A stretch of DNA of 64,000 nucleotides from Paenibacillus oceani. GTDB taxonomy: Bacteria > Bacillota > Bacilli > Paenibacillales > NBRC-103111. The notes under the pieces were generated by a model. It had not been told where the DNA came from and made no database searches. It worked only from the letters and a program-made list of their open reading frames with translations. Shown one piece after another: positions 1 through 9,718 of the stretch. Each line of letters starts with the position of its first letter. Position 1 is the first letter of the stretch. Made by a program: the position numbers and the translations under genes. The stretch lies in contig NZ_JACXJA010000009.1 in the NCBI RefSeq assembly GCF_014705615.1, positions 32,972 through 96,971 on the forward strand. Direction: 5' to 3'.

Positions 1-1
1 G

Positions 2-1309
2 GACACCCCCCTTGATACATCGTCCTTCGGCGTTCTTCGGTCATGTACTTCGTCGAAATGTAAAGGATTAGGCGCCGCGATGCAAAGTTTCCTTGTTGGC
101 CGCGGTGCTCTCCATCGCTGGTCTGTAAATCTGCCTGCCACATGGGTAGGCTTGCAACAAGGGACAAAACCGGTCACCCAGGACGGTTTCCCCGCTCCGG
201 ACGGAACGGCATCGATCGATGACCGCTTGTTAAAAGCTGATGACAGCTTCGAGTTGGATTGGGATATGGACCGGGTTAAAACGACGACGGGCGCCGCTTA
301 TTTCCCTCATCCTTATTCCGACCTTTGGAAAGAAGCCTTCATTAGTCATTTACTGCGGGAAACGGTAAAGCTGCAACTAACCTTGCCGTTCGTCGGATAT
401 TGGCCAAATGGAATCGAGCATGTAGCCATGATCTCTCATGATAGCGATCGAAACGTCGACGAGTCCGCCGTTACGACCCTTGACGTCTTGAAGGAGTGTA
501 ATGTGCGCAGTACCTGGTGCATGTTGGAACCGGGCTACAGTGCTCCTATCTATGAAAGGTTGCTTGCTGAAGGTCATGAGCTGGCTCTCCATTATAACGC
601 AATGGAAGATCAGAACGGCAAGTGGGACGAGCAGGAATTGGCGCGCCAGACCGATTGGCTGAAGCGGGCCGCTGGACTGGAGCATTGCATATCCAACAAG
701 AATCATTACACCCGATTTGAAGGATGGGGCGAATTGTTCCGTTGGTGCGAGCGTCAAGGAATACAAGCCGATCAGACTCGAGGACCTAGCAAAAAGGGCA
801 ATGTAGGCTATTTGTTCGGAACATGCCATCCTTACTTTCCGATTGCATATTCAGACGAAAAAAATCGTTTCTACGATGTGCTGGAAATGGGTTTCTTAAT
901 CCAGGATCATCTGGATCATTCCTTGCTTGACGACGGTATTGTTCTTGCCTCGTTCCTTGAGGAAGTGATGAAGGTAAAGGGGCTCGCTCATTTCTTGTTC
1001 CACCCAGTTCATATACATAATCACTCCCATGTTAGAGAAACACTGCGTAAAGTGATACAAACGGCCAGCGACTACGGTTTCGTTTTTATGACGGGCGAGG
1101 AAATTAATCAATGGGAGCGAGCACGGCGCAGCATTCGTATTTTGGGAGTTAACGCTTCCGGGGATGCGGAGTTTGCAAGCGCATCTGCCGACAGTCAACT
1201 TCAGGAAGCTGTTATATGGATTCCAGTTGCAGACAATCAAAATCCGCTAAGAGCCAGCACCGAGTACAGATTTGGCGTTGCCTGCAGGAAGCAGGTCATA
1301 TTTTTTTAA
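2..1309 (+). CDS. Polysaccharide deacetylase-like protein, 5' end outside window
   Basis: The frame is open to the left edge with no stop, and the first ATG at 80 has no convincing ribosome binding site, so this is probably the 3' part of a longer gene. A stretch beginning ISHDSDRN near residue 115 (counting from that ATG) resembles the metal-binding HDxD-type motif of NodB-fold carbohydrate esterases. A later ALHYN segment and the histidine-rich FHPVHIHNHSH segment could supply further metal ligands and the catalytic base. Such enzymes remove acetyl groups from polysaccharides or peptidoglycan. The C-terminal ~60 residues look like a small beta domain. The family call is by motif only; another NodB-like hydrolase is possible. 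A bidirectional terminator follows. Confidence 0.5.
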   Translation, partial: DTPLDTSSFGVLRSCTSSKCKGLGAAMQSFLVGRGALHRWSVNLPATWVGLQQGTKPVTQDGFPAPDGTASIDDRLLKADDSFELDWDMDRVKTTTGAAYFPHPYSDLWKEAFISHLLRETVKLQLTLPFVGYWPNGIEHVAMISHDSDRNVDESAVTTLDVLKECNVRSTWCMLEPGYSAPIYERLLAEGHELALHYNAMEDQNGKWDEQELARQTDWLKRAAGLEHCISNKNHYTRFEGWGELFRWCERQGIQADQTRGPSKKGNVGYLFGTCHPYFPIAYSDEKNRFYDVLEMGFLIQDHLDHSLLDDGIVLASFLEEVMKVKGLAHFLFHPVHIHNHSHVRETLRKVIQTASDYGFVFMTGEEINQWERARRSIRILGVNASGDAEFASASADSQLQEAVIWIPVADNQNPLRASTEYRFGVACRKQVIFF

Positions 1310-1346
1310 TTTTGCTTTCCAGCCGCAGCTTTGATTGTATGCGTAT

Positions 1347-1394
1347 AAGGGACCGTTGATTCAGCCTCACTTTGCTGAATAAATCGGTCCCTTT
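1347..1394. terminator. Bidirectional intrinsic terminator
   Basis: Outer arms AAGGGACCG and CGGTCCCTT enclose a second hairpin, GATTCAGC with GCTGAAT, and T-rich tracts lie on the 3' side. It lies between two convergent genes and can serve both. Confidence 0.7.
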
Positions 1395-1409
1395 CATTTT
1401 CCGGATGTT

Positions 1410-2225
1410 CTATATTTTCTTCATGACGGAGGAAGGAGGGGTTCCCGTAACTTTTTTGAATAACCGACTAAAATAATAAATATCTTTAAAGCCCAGCCGT
1501 TCGGCTACTTCGGTAATGTTGTATTCCCCACTTCGCAGTAAATCGATCGCTTTGCCAATCTTGATTCGGTTTTGGTATTGAATCGCCGTAAATCCTGTCG
1601 TTTTTTTGAATATCAGGCATAAATAGGATGAGCTGATACCAATTTCACGGCTCAACTCCTCAATTGAATAAAATGTCTCTTCGCTTGCTTCCATAAGTCC
1701 AATCAGCATTTCCACCATCCGCAGGTGAGACGTTTTTTGCTCCTTCGAATCGACAATTAATAAATGCAAAATGTCCATAATGCGACTGCGGCACCGAATC
1801 AAATAACCGGGTTGTTTTCCCGCCCAAGCCCTAAGAAGCTCTTGAAACACGAAAGCGATCCGGGTTTGATCCAGATTTTTGAATACATGATTTAATTGAT
1901 CGAGCGCAGCTTTATCCGTCTCTCCCCCGAACTGAAGCTGGAACACAACAACGATATGTCTCCATTGATCCGATTCTTCCATGACTCTGCTGCGGGGCAA
2001 GTATCTTGGGAAAAACAATACATGCCCTTTGGAGATGGTGTACTGCTGGTCGGAAATACTGTAGTTTGTCAATCCTTGAGTAGTCAGAGAGAGCACATAT
2101 TCGTTCCTATTGACCGGAGCTGGAGTAGAATAGACTTCCACAGATTTTTTTGATTGCACTTCAACGACGTATTCCAGCTTAGTAACAGTAATGTCAAATT
2201 CGGACATAGCATGGAGCAGTTTCAT
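1410..2225 (-). CDS. AraC-family transcriptional regulator
   Basis: 271 residues. An N-terminal ~150-residue cupin-like sensing region is followed by a C-terminal AraC DNA-binding domain of two helix-turn-helix units. Visible hallmarks are IEELSREIGISSSYLCLIF and VTEVAERLGFKDIYYFSRLF-like sequence ending in GTPPSSV. The gene is divergent from the amidohydrolase/Rieske pair, and the 180-bp gap holds promoter element A. It is inferred to control that pair and perhaps the other copies of the element. AraC proteins of this layout usually activate carbohydrate genes; the ligand cannot be told from sequence. Confidence 0.9.
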   Translation of the reverse strand: MKLLHAMSEFDITVTKLEYVVEVQSKKSVEVYSTPAPVNRNEYVLSLTTQGLTNYSISDQQYTISKGHVLFFPRYLPRSRVMEESDQWRHIVVVFQLQFGGETDKAALDQLNHVFKNLDQTRIAFVFQELLRAWAGKQPGYLIRCRSRIMDILHLLIVDSKEQKTSHLRMVEMLIGLMEASEETFYSIEELSREIGISSSYLCLIFKKTTGFTAIQYQNRIKIGKAIDLLRSGEYNITEVAERLGFKDIYYFSRLFKKVTGTPPSSVMKKI

Positions 2226-2257
2226 AGTCCTATTCCTCCAAAAAGATTCTATCTTTT

Positions 2258-2345
2258 GAGTAGAAGATCGTACAAATAGAATATAGGATAATTCATGGAA
2301 TGGCAGTTCTTATCAACGATATAATATCGGTGTCGCGACAAAACA
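2258..2345 (+). promoter_or_regulatory. Promoter-like element A (conserved ~85 nt)
   Basis: First of three related copies (the others at 9719 and 10528). It opens with GTAGAAGATCGTACAAAT, continues through ATATAGGAT, CATGGA and TATAAT (2320-2325), and ends with the perfect palindrome GTCGCGAC (2331-2338). The TATAAT box sits where a -10 should be, so the palindrome would overlap the transcription start. It precedes the amidohydrolase start by about 60 nt. The conserved upstream half is a candidate AraC binding region. Confidence 0.65.
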
Positions 2346-2406
2346 TCAACCAAATTATCCAATCCACCGGAATAAGGAATGGCATGAGTTACAAATAGGA
2401 GGAATT

Positions 2407-3564
2407 ATGACAATGAATGACACACCTGTCCTGATCGATACGGATGTTCATAACCAAATTGGCTCCTTGCTGCCGTATTTGCCGAAAGCGTGGCATGATC
2501 GATATCACGATGTAGGCCTGCCCTATGGCGCACAGTATTATTCGTCCATTGGTACAAACCGCAAGGATGCGGTTACGGACAAAGGGGGGGCTCCAGGTAG
2601 CGACCCACAGTTTCTAATCAGCGATCATATGGATCGTTACGGTATAGACTACGCCATTCTCACCGGATCCGGTGTTCTGGGCCTTTCGCTGGATCCGGAT
2701 CCGGACTATGGAAATGTATTGGCTGCTGCTTGCAACGACCGTATGGTCGACACATGGCTGAATGTCAGCCCACGATTCAGGGGCTCCATCTTCGTAAACG
2801 CCTCCGATCCGATGGCGGCGGCTGCAGAAATTCGACGTCTCGCATCCAATCCGAGTATGGTTCAAGTGCTTATGGCAAGCGCGGCGCGCATGCCTTATGG
2901 ACAACGTTTCTATCACCCGATCTACGACGCAGCGCAAGAGTGCGGCTTGCCCGTAGCGGTTCACCCCGGCACAGAGGGGAAAGGCATCTCGGGAGCACCA
3001 ACACCATCAGGTTACCCTACCCGATATATGGAATGGCATAATATTTTGCCGACGAACTATATGACCCATGTAAACAGCCTCGTATGCGAAGGGGTATTTG
3101 AGAAATTTCCGAAACTGAAATTTGTTGCTATCGAAGGAGGGATTTCCTGGCTTCCGCACCTGATGTGGAGAATGGATAAAAACTATAAGGCTCTGCGAGA
3201 ATCGACGCCGTGGCTGAAACGTTTCCCGTCTGAGTACATCAAGGACCATATCCGGCTGACAACGCAGCCCATCGAAGAACCGGACAATCCAGAGCATTTG
3301 TTGCAAATTTTGCACATGATCGAGGCAGAGAAAACAGTCATGTTCTCATCGGACTATCCGCACTGGGATAATGACAATCCGAGAATGGCTCTTCCGCGAA
3401 TGCCGAAAGCTATGAAGCAGCGTATTCTGGCGGGAACCGCAGCAGACCTGTACGGGCTGCACACGAGACCCGAAAGGAAGAATGACCTTTCCGTTGACCT
3501 GGCCGAAAAAATCGCCAAGGAGTCGGAGCATTCACCCGAAAATGTTTGGGGAGAAGATGAATGA
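2407..3564 (+). CDS. Amidohydrolase-2 family metal-dependent hydrolase
   Basis: 385 residues, start supported by AGGAGGAATT. The protein has the TIM-barrel amidohydrolase-2 (ACMSD-like) pattern: DTDVH near the N terminus in place of the usual DxH metal motif, HPGTEGKG in the middle, and SSDYPHWDNDNP near residue 320, the typical C-terminal metal/acid motif. Members hydrolyse or decarboxylate small carboxylated or cyclic compounds. The next gene is a Rieske protein overlapping by 4 nt (ATGA), so the two are translated together. No signal peptide is visible, so it acts in the cytoplasm. The substrate is unknown. Confidence 0.85.
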   Translation: MTMNDTPVLIDTDVHNQIGSLLPYLPKAWHDRYHDVGLPYGAQYYSSIGTNRKDAVTDKGGAPGSDPQFLISDHMDRYGIDYAILTGSGVLGLSLDPDPDYGNVLAAACNDRMVDTWLNVSPRFRGSIFVNASDPMAAAAEIRRLASNPSMVQVLMASAARMPYGQRFYHPIYDAAQECGLPVAVHPGTEGKGISGAPTPSGYPTRYMEWHNILPTNYMTHVNSLVCEGVFEKFPKLKFVAIEGGISWLPHLMWRMDKNYKALRESTPWLKRFPSEYIKDHIRLTTQPIEEPDNPEHLLQILHMIEAEKTVMFSSDYPHWDNDNPRMALPRMPKAMKQRILAGTAADLYGLHTRPERKNDLSVDLAEKIAKESEHSPENVWGEDE

Positions 3565-3917
3565 GCAGGCATTGGATTGGGAAAAAAGCCGATATACAGG
3601 AAATGAAAAAGAAGATCTTTAAAATCGAAGGAATAGAGTTCGGTTTGTACAACGTTCGGGGAAACTGGTATGCGTGGAGCAACTTTTGCCCTCATCAGGG
3701 GGCAGCTATATGCAAAGGTCCTGTTTGCGGGACACGACTTCCTTCACTTGTGTACGAGTACAAATATGGAATGGAAGATCAGATTTTGCGTTGCCCTTGG
3801 CACGGCTGGGAGTTCGATCTGACGAATGGACAATTATTGGTCGATTCAACGACGAAATTAAGGGGATATCCTGTGGAAATCGAAGATGAGGACTTGTTTG
3901 TCGTACTTCCTAAATAA
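3561..3917 (+). CDS. Rieske [2Fe-2S] ferredoxin-like protein
   Basis: 118 residues, a complete single-domain Rieske protein. The cluster ligands are visible as C43-P-H45 and C78-P-W-H81, the CxH...CxxH pattern. The spacing between the two motifs is long because of a loop containing two more cysteines (about C51 and C56). Start overlaps the amidohydrolase stop (ATGA). Rieske ferredoxins pass electrons to oxygenases, but no terminal oxygenase or reductase lies nearby. Pairing with an amidohydrolase suggests a ring- or carboxylate-degrading step, but this is inference. Confidence 0.9.
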   Translation: MSRHWIGKKADIQEMKKKIFKIEGIEFGLYNVRGNWYAWSNFCPHQGAAICKGPVCGTRLPSLVYEYKYGMEDQILRCPWHGWEFDLTNGQLLVDSTTKLRGYPVEIEDEDLFVVLPK

Positions 3918-4036
3918 TGAAACGGATAATCGCTAGAGCAAAAAAACGGTTTGCTAGGGGAGGGAGGGCGCATGCCCTCTAATTCCTTATCCGCTCAACA
4001 ACGATTTTCGATCCTTTATAAGGGAGGAATTGATTA

Positions 4037-7000
4037 ATGAATTGGAATCGCTTACATTCAGAGTGTATTAAGGTACTTGCATTAACAATGGTACTGGCTG
4101 CCGCCCTTACGCCAACGTTTGTTGGAGCTCAGGACACTACCACGGACCGATTTTTGAATGGGGATCAGAACGTGAATTTCGGAAGAGGCGTGTCCGATAA
4201 TCCGAATGGCGGCTCGCTTGCCTGGGGCGAGAGCTACTATCTCGACAGCTACGTGACCATGTACGAAACTACCGGAGATTCAAAATGGCTTGACAAAATC
4301 GTTGACCACACCGACCGAATGATCGGCAACGCCACAGACCACGACGGTGACGGAGCTCTTGGCTGGAAAGATCACACAGCCGCCCACAACCAGCTTAAAA
4401 ACGACACTTTTACGATCGAGGGGTCGATTGATTCCAGGGTTGAAATGGCCGTATACGGCTCATTCGAGCAGGATGCGGACAGCAATCATATACCGGACGG
4501 ATGGACTGTGCAAGGGGCTGCGGGCTCCGTCTACCGCTCTACAGCCACAGGTTCTGCATTCAGCGGATCAGCCGGCGCCGTTGTTGAGAGCGACGGCATC
4601 AACGAGAATCGGCTCGTTCAGAACCTAGGCTATACACCCGGCATAACTTACAGGGTAGAATCGTTCATGAGCGTAGACTCGGAAATGACGCAAGCACTCG
4701 TACAGGTGTACAATGCATCAACGGATAGTGTAATAGGTTACGCGAGAGCTCATCATGTCGGGTTTGAACGCTATGTGTTTACATTCAAAGCACCGTCCAG
4801 CGGCACCCTTCAGCTTCGCCTTGGTCTGCAGAGCTATGACCAAACCGGATACAAGGCATTCTTTGATAACCTGTCCGTCAAGGCTTTGGATGATGCAATA
4901 CCATTGGTCGAAAACGGCGGCATGGAGAAGTTGAACCCAGCGGACTCGACGCTACCCATCGGTTGGAGCAGAGTAGGATCGAATTCATCAAATGTTTACG
5001 TAAGCCCGGAATCGTCTTCCGGCCTCTATTCATTGGCTGTCACAACGGATAATACTTCATGGAAAATCGCTGAACAAGTCATAGACTATGTACCGTCGCA
5101 ACCCTACACGTTATCGTTCAAAGGAAAGGTATCCAGCACGGCCGCTCAAGGGAGAGTGCAAATCTACAACGCAACGGACGGATTGGTAATGGCCTATGCA
5201 ACTGTCGGATCCATGTCGTGGTCTTCGGGAAATGTATCGTTCACTGCGCCAGACACGGCAGGAAAAACTATCAAAATCCGATTATACCAGACGAATTGGA
5301 ACTTGCCAGGGTTCACCAGTTACTTCGACGATCTAGTATTGCTGGAGGACTCCCCGCTTATTAACGGCGGCATGGAGGAGCTGAACACCGTTGACCCGAC
5401 GCTGCCGAACAACTGGACTCGAAGTTCCGCTTCTACATCGGCGAACGTATACATCAGCACCGACTCGGCTTCCGGCTCCTTTTCGTTGGCCACAACAACC
5501 GACAATACTTCCTGGGAAGTTGCCGAGCAAACAATTAGTTACTTGCCGTCACAAACTTATACGTTGTCTTTCAAAGGAAAAGTATCCGGTACCGAGGCGT
5601 CCGGACTTGTGTCAATCTATAATGTAACTGACGGCGTAACGATCGGGTCGACTACCTTCCGGTCAACAGCATGGGCTCCGCACAAGTTGACATTCACTGC
5701 GCCGACATCCGGAAAAATACTTAAGATCCGCTTGTATCAGAACAAATGGAACTTGACCGGGTTCACAAGTTACTTTGACGATCTGCAGTTGTACACGAGT
5801 TTCCCGGTATCCGCATTACTGAATACCGGTTTTGAGATCCTTGACGGATCGGATGCGACTCTCCCGCAAAGCTGGACCCGAATGTCGGGTACGACATCTG
5901 CGGATGCCTATTTGGTGACCGGCATTAATAACAATTACACCGGGACAAGAGGAGTTGCGATACAACCATCCGCCTCCGCTGTCAAAGGGTTGGAGCAGAA
6001 AATAGCCTACAGGCCGGGATCTGTTTATGTTTTGGGCTATAAGGGGCGCGCTGTCGACACGAACTATCCCGGTATTGTGGAAGTATTCAATGAGACCGAC
6101 AATACAGTGCTTGCCGCCAGCACCTATTCCAGCCTCAAATGGTCGAACCGAACAATGGTATTCACCGCGTCCGATGTAATTGGAAAAGCGATTAAAATTC
6201 GAATATCACAGTCTGTATCGTCCAACGGTGCAATAGGCTACGTAGACGATATCTCTTTAAAGCGCTTAGCTCATACGGAAGCGGCAGCATGGACGAGAAG
6301 TTCTGAAACGACACTTGCAGAAGCGCACCGCACCAATGATTCTGCCATCTTTAGTGACGGGGCCGGCCTCGAACTCGTCCATGTAGATGCGACTGCGCCT
6401 ATGATTTATCAAGAGATGTATAATTACAAACCGGATGTGAACTATGGCATTTCTTTTAGCGCCAAAGCATCTACAGGGGCAGTCGGGCAAGTTCGCGTAT
6501 ATGACAAGACAACATCTACCGCGCTCGGAAGCTGGAGCTTCGGTAACACGGATAAGCTCACCACAGTGAACGGTGAGTTCCAGACACCGGAAGCCGGACA
6601 CGATCTTATAGTCGAAGTGTCCATTCCTTCCGGGTCTACTGGTGACACGATCTGGGTCGATTCCTTTGAGCTTGGACAGCAATGGGAACATATGGTGCAT
6701 GAAGGGGTGATCATGTCTCCCGTCTTAAGATTTGTTAATAAAGTGATTGCGGACCCTTCCCTGCATGCAGCTTACTTGACCAAGGCTCATACATACCGCG
6801 ATTTTACCGCGGATCATTTGTTCCGCAAATGGGACCCGTATTGGAAGCAAATAAGCGGAACGGATGGAGCGAACAACGGATCAGGTGTATATCTGTTCCC
6901 CGCAGGCTTCAGTACGGAGTTGTTCCCCGGCCGCAGTCTGCCGCATAATCAGTACTTGGCTTTTGCCCAGATGCTGTACTTACTTTATGATGCAACGGAA

Positions 7001-8425
7001 GGGGACGCCGCCTACGCCTCGGATCGTCCGCTATATTGGAGCAGGGCAAACGATATGTTGCGCGCTTTCAAAAGCACAGTCGTCCCTCATCCGCTGAATA
7101 CGAATCTGGCTACGGATGCTTACTTGTGGAACTATTGGGATAATATGGGTGATTGGGACAGCGGGCATTATGCCAGCTACAAGCAAGAAGACATATCCCA
7201 TGCCGGTTTGACTATGGCGGGAGTGGTGGAAGCTTATCATCAAGGGCAAGTGTTTACCGCTGATGATATGGCGAAATTCACCAGAACGTTTACAGATGTG
7301 ATGTGGAATAAGAGCCTTCCGGATCCGGTACTTTCGTATTATAACTCGAGGCAGCCTCTTGTTACGACTGATAAAACAAATACGAACCGGTTTCATTTCT
7401 GGACTCATTTTGCTGAATTCGACCCCCTGGTTAGAGATATTGCGAATGCAGTATGCGAAACAGATGGCTGCTCGACGGTAATAGCTTCAGGAGTTGCGAA
7501 ATGGAGCGGAAACAAGGTTGTAAACTCCAACTTTGAACAGGCGGATCCGTCTGACATTACATTGCCGCAACGCTGGACGAGATATAATTCGACATCGGCA
7601 ACAGCGGCATTGACTAAAACGGATACGGGGTTGAACGATTCTTCCCTGCTTGTAACTGCCGATGGAGCAAGTTGGAAAATTATAGAGCAGAGAATGGAAC
7701 ATTATGAACCAAACACACCTTATACCGTCTCATTCCTAAGTAAAAAATATGGAACCGTTAACGGGAGAGTTCAAGTTTATGACTATACAACCTCAACAAA
7801 TCTTGGCCAATTAATTGTATCGAATACAAGTTGGGCGAGAAATGAGTTCACAATACAAACGCCAGAAGTTGGCCATGATGTTCGCGTCAGGCTATACACC
7901 TCCTCAGTGTCACCTGCCGGCTCATCGGTCGGATTCGATGATGTCCATGCTTATCCATCTTTATCTGACGGAGAGATTGCGAACGCCGGGTTTGAGACAG
8001 TGGACATATGGGATTCAACACTTCCCCGCTATTGGGTACGCGGCGCATCAACGATTACCGAGAAGGCAGCCATTGACGTTACAGACAGATTTGCGGGGAT
8101 TCATTCGTTCAAGATTGATTCTTCAGGCGATGGTGCAATCCAGGAGCTATCCTATGTTTGGTTAGGATATCGCCCGAGTACTTTGTACAAGGTAAGTTTT
8201 GCAGGTAAAGTGAGCGGAACCGCAGGCGGAAATCTTCAGATTATCGATACAACTACAAATACGATGCTGGTAGATCAAACTTTCACGTCAACTTCTTGGG
8301 CTACTCAGACAACTACATTTACTGCGCCTTCCGACTACAAGAATAAGCTGAAAGTGAGACTAACTCACGGTAACCCAAATGCCGCAGGTACGATGTGGAT
8401 AGACGAGCTGAACATTACTTATTAA
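4037..8425 (+). CDS. Large secreted protein: split helical domain with about seven CBM-like repeats
   Basis: 1462 residues with a Sec signal peptide (hydrophobic ALTMVLAAALTPTFVGA, cleavage near residue 31) and an AGGAGG-type ribosome binding site. Residues ~40-135 are helical and rich in Trp and Asp. Then come beta-sandwich repeats of about 150 residues that open with an N-x-GFE/GGME motif, followed by LPxxW and later YFDD: about 135-285, 293-443, 443-593, 595-748, and a degenerate one at 750-890. A second helical block at ~893-1150 (from WEHMVHEGVIMSP) resembles the alpha/alpha-toroid of glycosidases, lyases and epimerases. Two more repeats (~1160-1462) finish the protein. The repeats resemble CBM4/9-type carbohydrate-binding modules. 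No enzyme family was recognised with certainty. Confidence 0.75.
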   Translation: MNWNRLHSECIKVLALTMVLAAALTPTFVGAQDTTTDRFLNGDQNVNFGRGVSDNPNGGSLAWGESYYLDSYVTMYETTGDSKWLDKIVDHTDRMIGNATDHDGDGALGWKDHTAAHNQLKNDTFTIEGSIDSRVEMAVYGSFEQDADSNHIPDGWTVQGAAGSVYRSTATGSAFSGSAGAVVESDGINENRLVQNLGYTPGITYRVESFMSVDSEMTQALVQVYNASTDSVIGYARAHHVGFERYVFTFKAPSSGTLQLRLGLQSYDQTGYKAFFDNLSVKALDDAIPLVENGGMEKLNPADSTLPIGWSRVGSNSSNVYVSPESSSGLYSLAVTTDNTSWKIAEQVIDYVPSQPYTLSFKGKVSSTAAQGRVQIYNATDGLVMAYATVGSMSWSSGNVSFTAPDTAGKTIKIRLYQTNWNLPGFTSYFDDLVLLEDSPLINGGMEELNTVDPTLPNNWTRSSASTSANVYISTDSASGSFSLATTTDNTSWEVAEQTISYLPSQTYTLSFKGKVSGTEASGLVSIYNVTDGVTIGSTTFRSTAWAPHKLTFTAPTSGKILKIRLYQNKWNLTGFTSYFDDLQLYTSFPVSALLNTGFEILDGSDATLPQSWTRMSGTTSADAYLVTGINNNYTGTRGVAIQPSASAVKGLEQKIAYRPGSVYVLGYKGRAVDTNYPGIVEVFNETDNTVLAASTYSSLKWSNRTMVFTASDVIGKAIKIRISQSVSSNGAIGYVDDISLKRLAHTEAAAWTRSSETTLAEAHRTNDSAIFSDGAGLELVHVDATAPMIYQEMYNYKPDVNYGISFSAKASTGAVGQVRVYDKTTSTALGSWSFGNTDKLTTVNGEFQTPEAGHDLIVEVSIPSGSTGDTIWVDSFELGQQWEHMVHEGVIMSPVLRFVNKVIADPSLHAAYLTKAHTYRDFTADHLFRKWDPYWKQISGTDGANNGSGVYLFPAGFSTELFPGRSLPHNQYLAFAQMLYLLYDATEGDAAYASDRPLYWSRANDMLRAFKSTVVPHPLNTNLATDAYLWNYWDNMGDWDSGHYASYKQEDISHAGLTMAGVVEAYHQGQVFTADDMAKFTRTFTDVMWNKSLPDPVLSYYNSRQPLVTTDKTNTNRFHFWTHFAEFDPLVRDIANAVCETDGCSTVIASGVAKWSGNKVVNSNFEQADPSDITLPQRWTRYNSTSATAALTKTDTGLNDSSLLVTADGASWKIIEQRMEHYEPNTPYTVSFLSKKYGTVNGRVQVYDYTTSTNLGQLIVSNTSWARNEFTIQTPEVGHDVRVRLYTSSVSPAGSSVGFDDVHAYPSLSDGEIANAGFETVDIWDSTLPRYWVRGASTITEKAAIDVTDRFAGIHSFKIDSSGDGAIQELSYVWLGYRPSTLYKVSFAGKVSGTAGGNLQIIDTTTNTMLVDQTFTSTSWATQTTTFTAPSDYKNKLKVRLTHGNPNAAGTMWIDELNITY
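4913..5812 (+). repeat. Tandem intragenic duplication, 450-bp period
   Basis: Two adjacent units begin AACGGCGGCATGGAG at 4913 and 5363, exactly 450 bp (150 codons) apart, and share long near-identical stretches, for example the GGGTTCACnAGTTACTT segment near each end. They are clearly more similar to each other than to the other repeats of this gene, which suggests a recent duplication. Confidence 0.75.
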
Positions 8426-8571
8426 ATCACTGACGAGGATGGCACATGCCGCTGCCGTGAACAGGCGTTCACGCTGCTGACGAGCGCAGCGCAGTTGCCG
8501 GGCTCGCTTCCTTGACGACCGACGAGTTCCAAACGAGATTGGCGCAAAATCGGTAAAGTACCCTTTGCAGG

Positions 8572-9609
8572 GTGACTTCACTTTTCCGGATCAGAGAGAG
8601 GAGCAAATTCAGAGCTGTCATCGTCGGTGCGGGAGCAATCGCACACGACCATGCCCGGGTGCTGCGATTGGATACGCGTGCGGAATTGGCGGGCATAGCA
8701 GACATTGACTACAAAAAGGCACAATCATTAGCCTCCGATTCAGGAGCTGCCGCATATACGGACTACAAGACGATGGTTAGTGAGCTACAGCCGGATATCG
8801 CTATCATTACGCTACCTCATTATTTACATAAGACGGCGGCGATCGATTGCACGGAGCGTGGCTGCCATGTGCTGATGGAAAAGCCGATGGCGCTTAATAC
8901 GGATGAATGTGTGGAAATGAACATAACGGCGGACAAGCACGGCGTCTATCTCGCCGTCGGTCAACTGCAGCATCATTATGCTGCGAACCGCAAGGTGAAG
9001 GCGATTATCGCCTCTGGCCAGTTGGGAAAGCTTGTGTCCATATTCGAGCGTAGACATCATCCGTACTTTTTGCCGCAGCGTCCGGACTGGTTTCTGGATA
9101 AGGCGAAATCCGGCGGCGGTGTCGTAATCAACCTCGGCAGCCACTGTATTGATAAATTGCAATGGATTGGCGGATCGCCAATTACGAAAGTAATGGCTCA
9201 TCTGACGTATTACGGGACGCGAGGCAATGTCGAGGGAGGCGGCAGCTTGTTGATGCAGACAGCGGTCGGCGTATCGGCGATGATCTCCTTGTGCGGGTAT
9301 AACAATGTGACGGTCAACGAGACCGAGTTTATCGGAACGGAAGGACAGCTCGAGCTGGTTGGCTCGCATTCGCTCTGGATCGCTGGTGAAGATCGGACGT
9401 ATACGCAGGTCGATCTGGGCGAGACGGTGGATGTATTTGAGGCGCAATGGAGCGCGTTTTTGGACGATATCGAGCGGGGTGGGCCAACCGACAATTCCGG
9501 CGAATACGGGCAATCGGTATGTGCGGTCATCGATGCGATCTACCGTTCGGATGCAACCGGAACGGAGCAGGACGTTATCTCCGTCCCATCTCCTGTCCCG
9601 ATCGTGTAA
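8572..9609 (+). CDS. Gfo/Idh/MocA-family oxidoreductase
   Basis: 345 residues. The N-terminal Rossmann motif VIVGAGAIAHDHARVL binds NAD(P), LMEKPMALN carries the conserved EKP lysine, and GGGVVINLGSHCIDKLQW is the C-terminal substrate-domain signature. These enzymes oxidise or isomerise sugars, inositols or sugar amines in the cytoplasm. The start is doubtful: a GTG at 8572 without a good ribosome binding site is the only plausible in-frame start, and the family motif begins only about 13 residues later. The original 5' end may have been lost in the 146-bp gap behind the large secreted protein. Confidence 0.85.
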   Translation: MTSLFRIRERSKFRAVIVGAGAIAHDHARVLRLDTRAELAGIADIDYKKAQSLASDSGAAAYTDYKTMVSELQPDIAIITLPHYLHKTAAIDCTERGCHVLMEKPMALNTDECVEMNITADKHGVYLAVGQLQHHYAANRKVKAIIASGQLGKLVSIFERRHHPYFLPQRPDWFLDKAKSGGGVVINLGSHCIDKLQWIGGSPITKVMAHLTYYGTRGNVEGGGSLLMQTAVGVSAMISLCGYNNVTVNETEFIGTEGQLELVGSHSLWIAGEDRTYTQVDLGETVDVFEAQWSAFLDDIERGGPTDNSGEYGQSVCAVIDAIYRSDATGTEQDVISVPSPVPIV

Positions 9610-9718
9610 TAGGCCGTATAGCGAAAGCATCTGGATGAATCCGCCTGGTTCCTTACATGCAGCCGTCCCGAGCAATCCCCGTCGAGGCTTACTGATGCAA
9701 GCGGGTGGTGTTTACTGA

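Noticed and set aside
8824..9675. 283-residue open frame on the minus strand
   Set aside because: Antisense to the Gfo/Idh/MocA gene, whose motifs are unambiguous.
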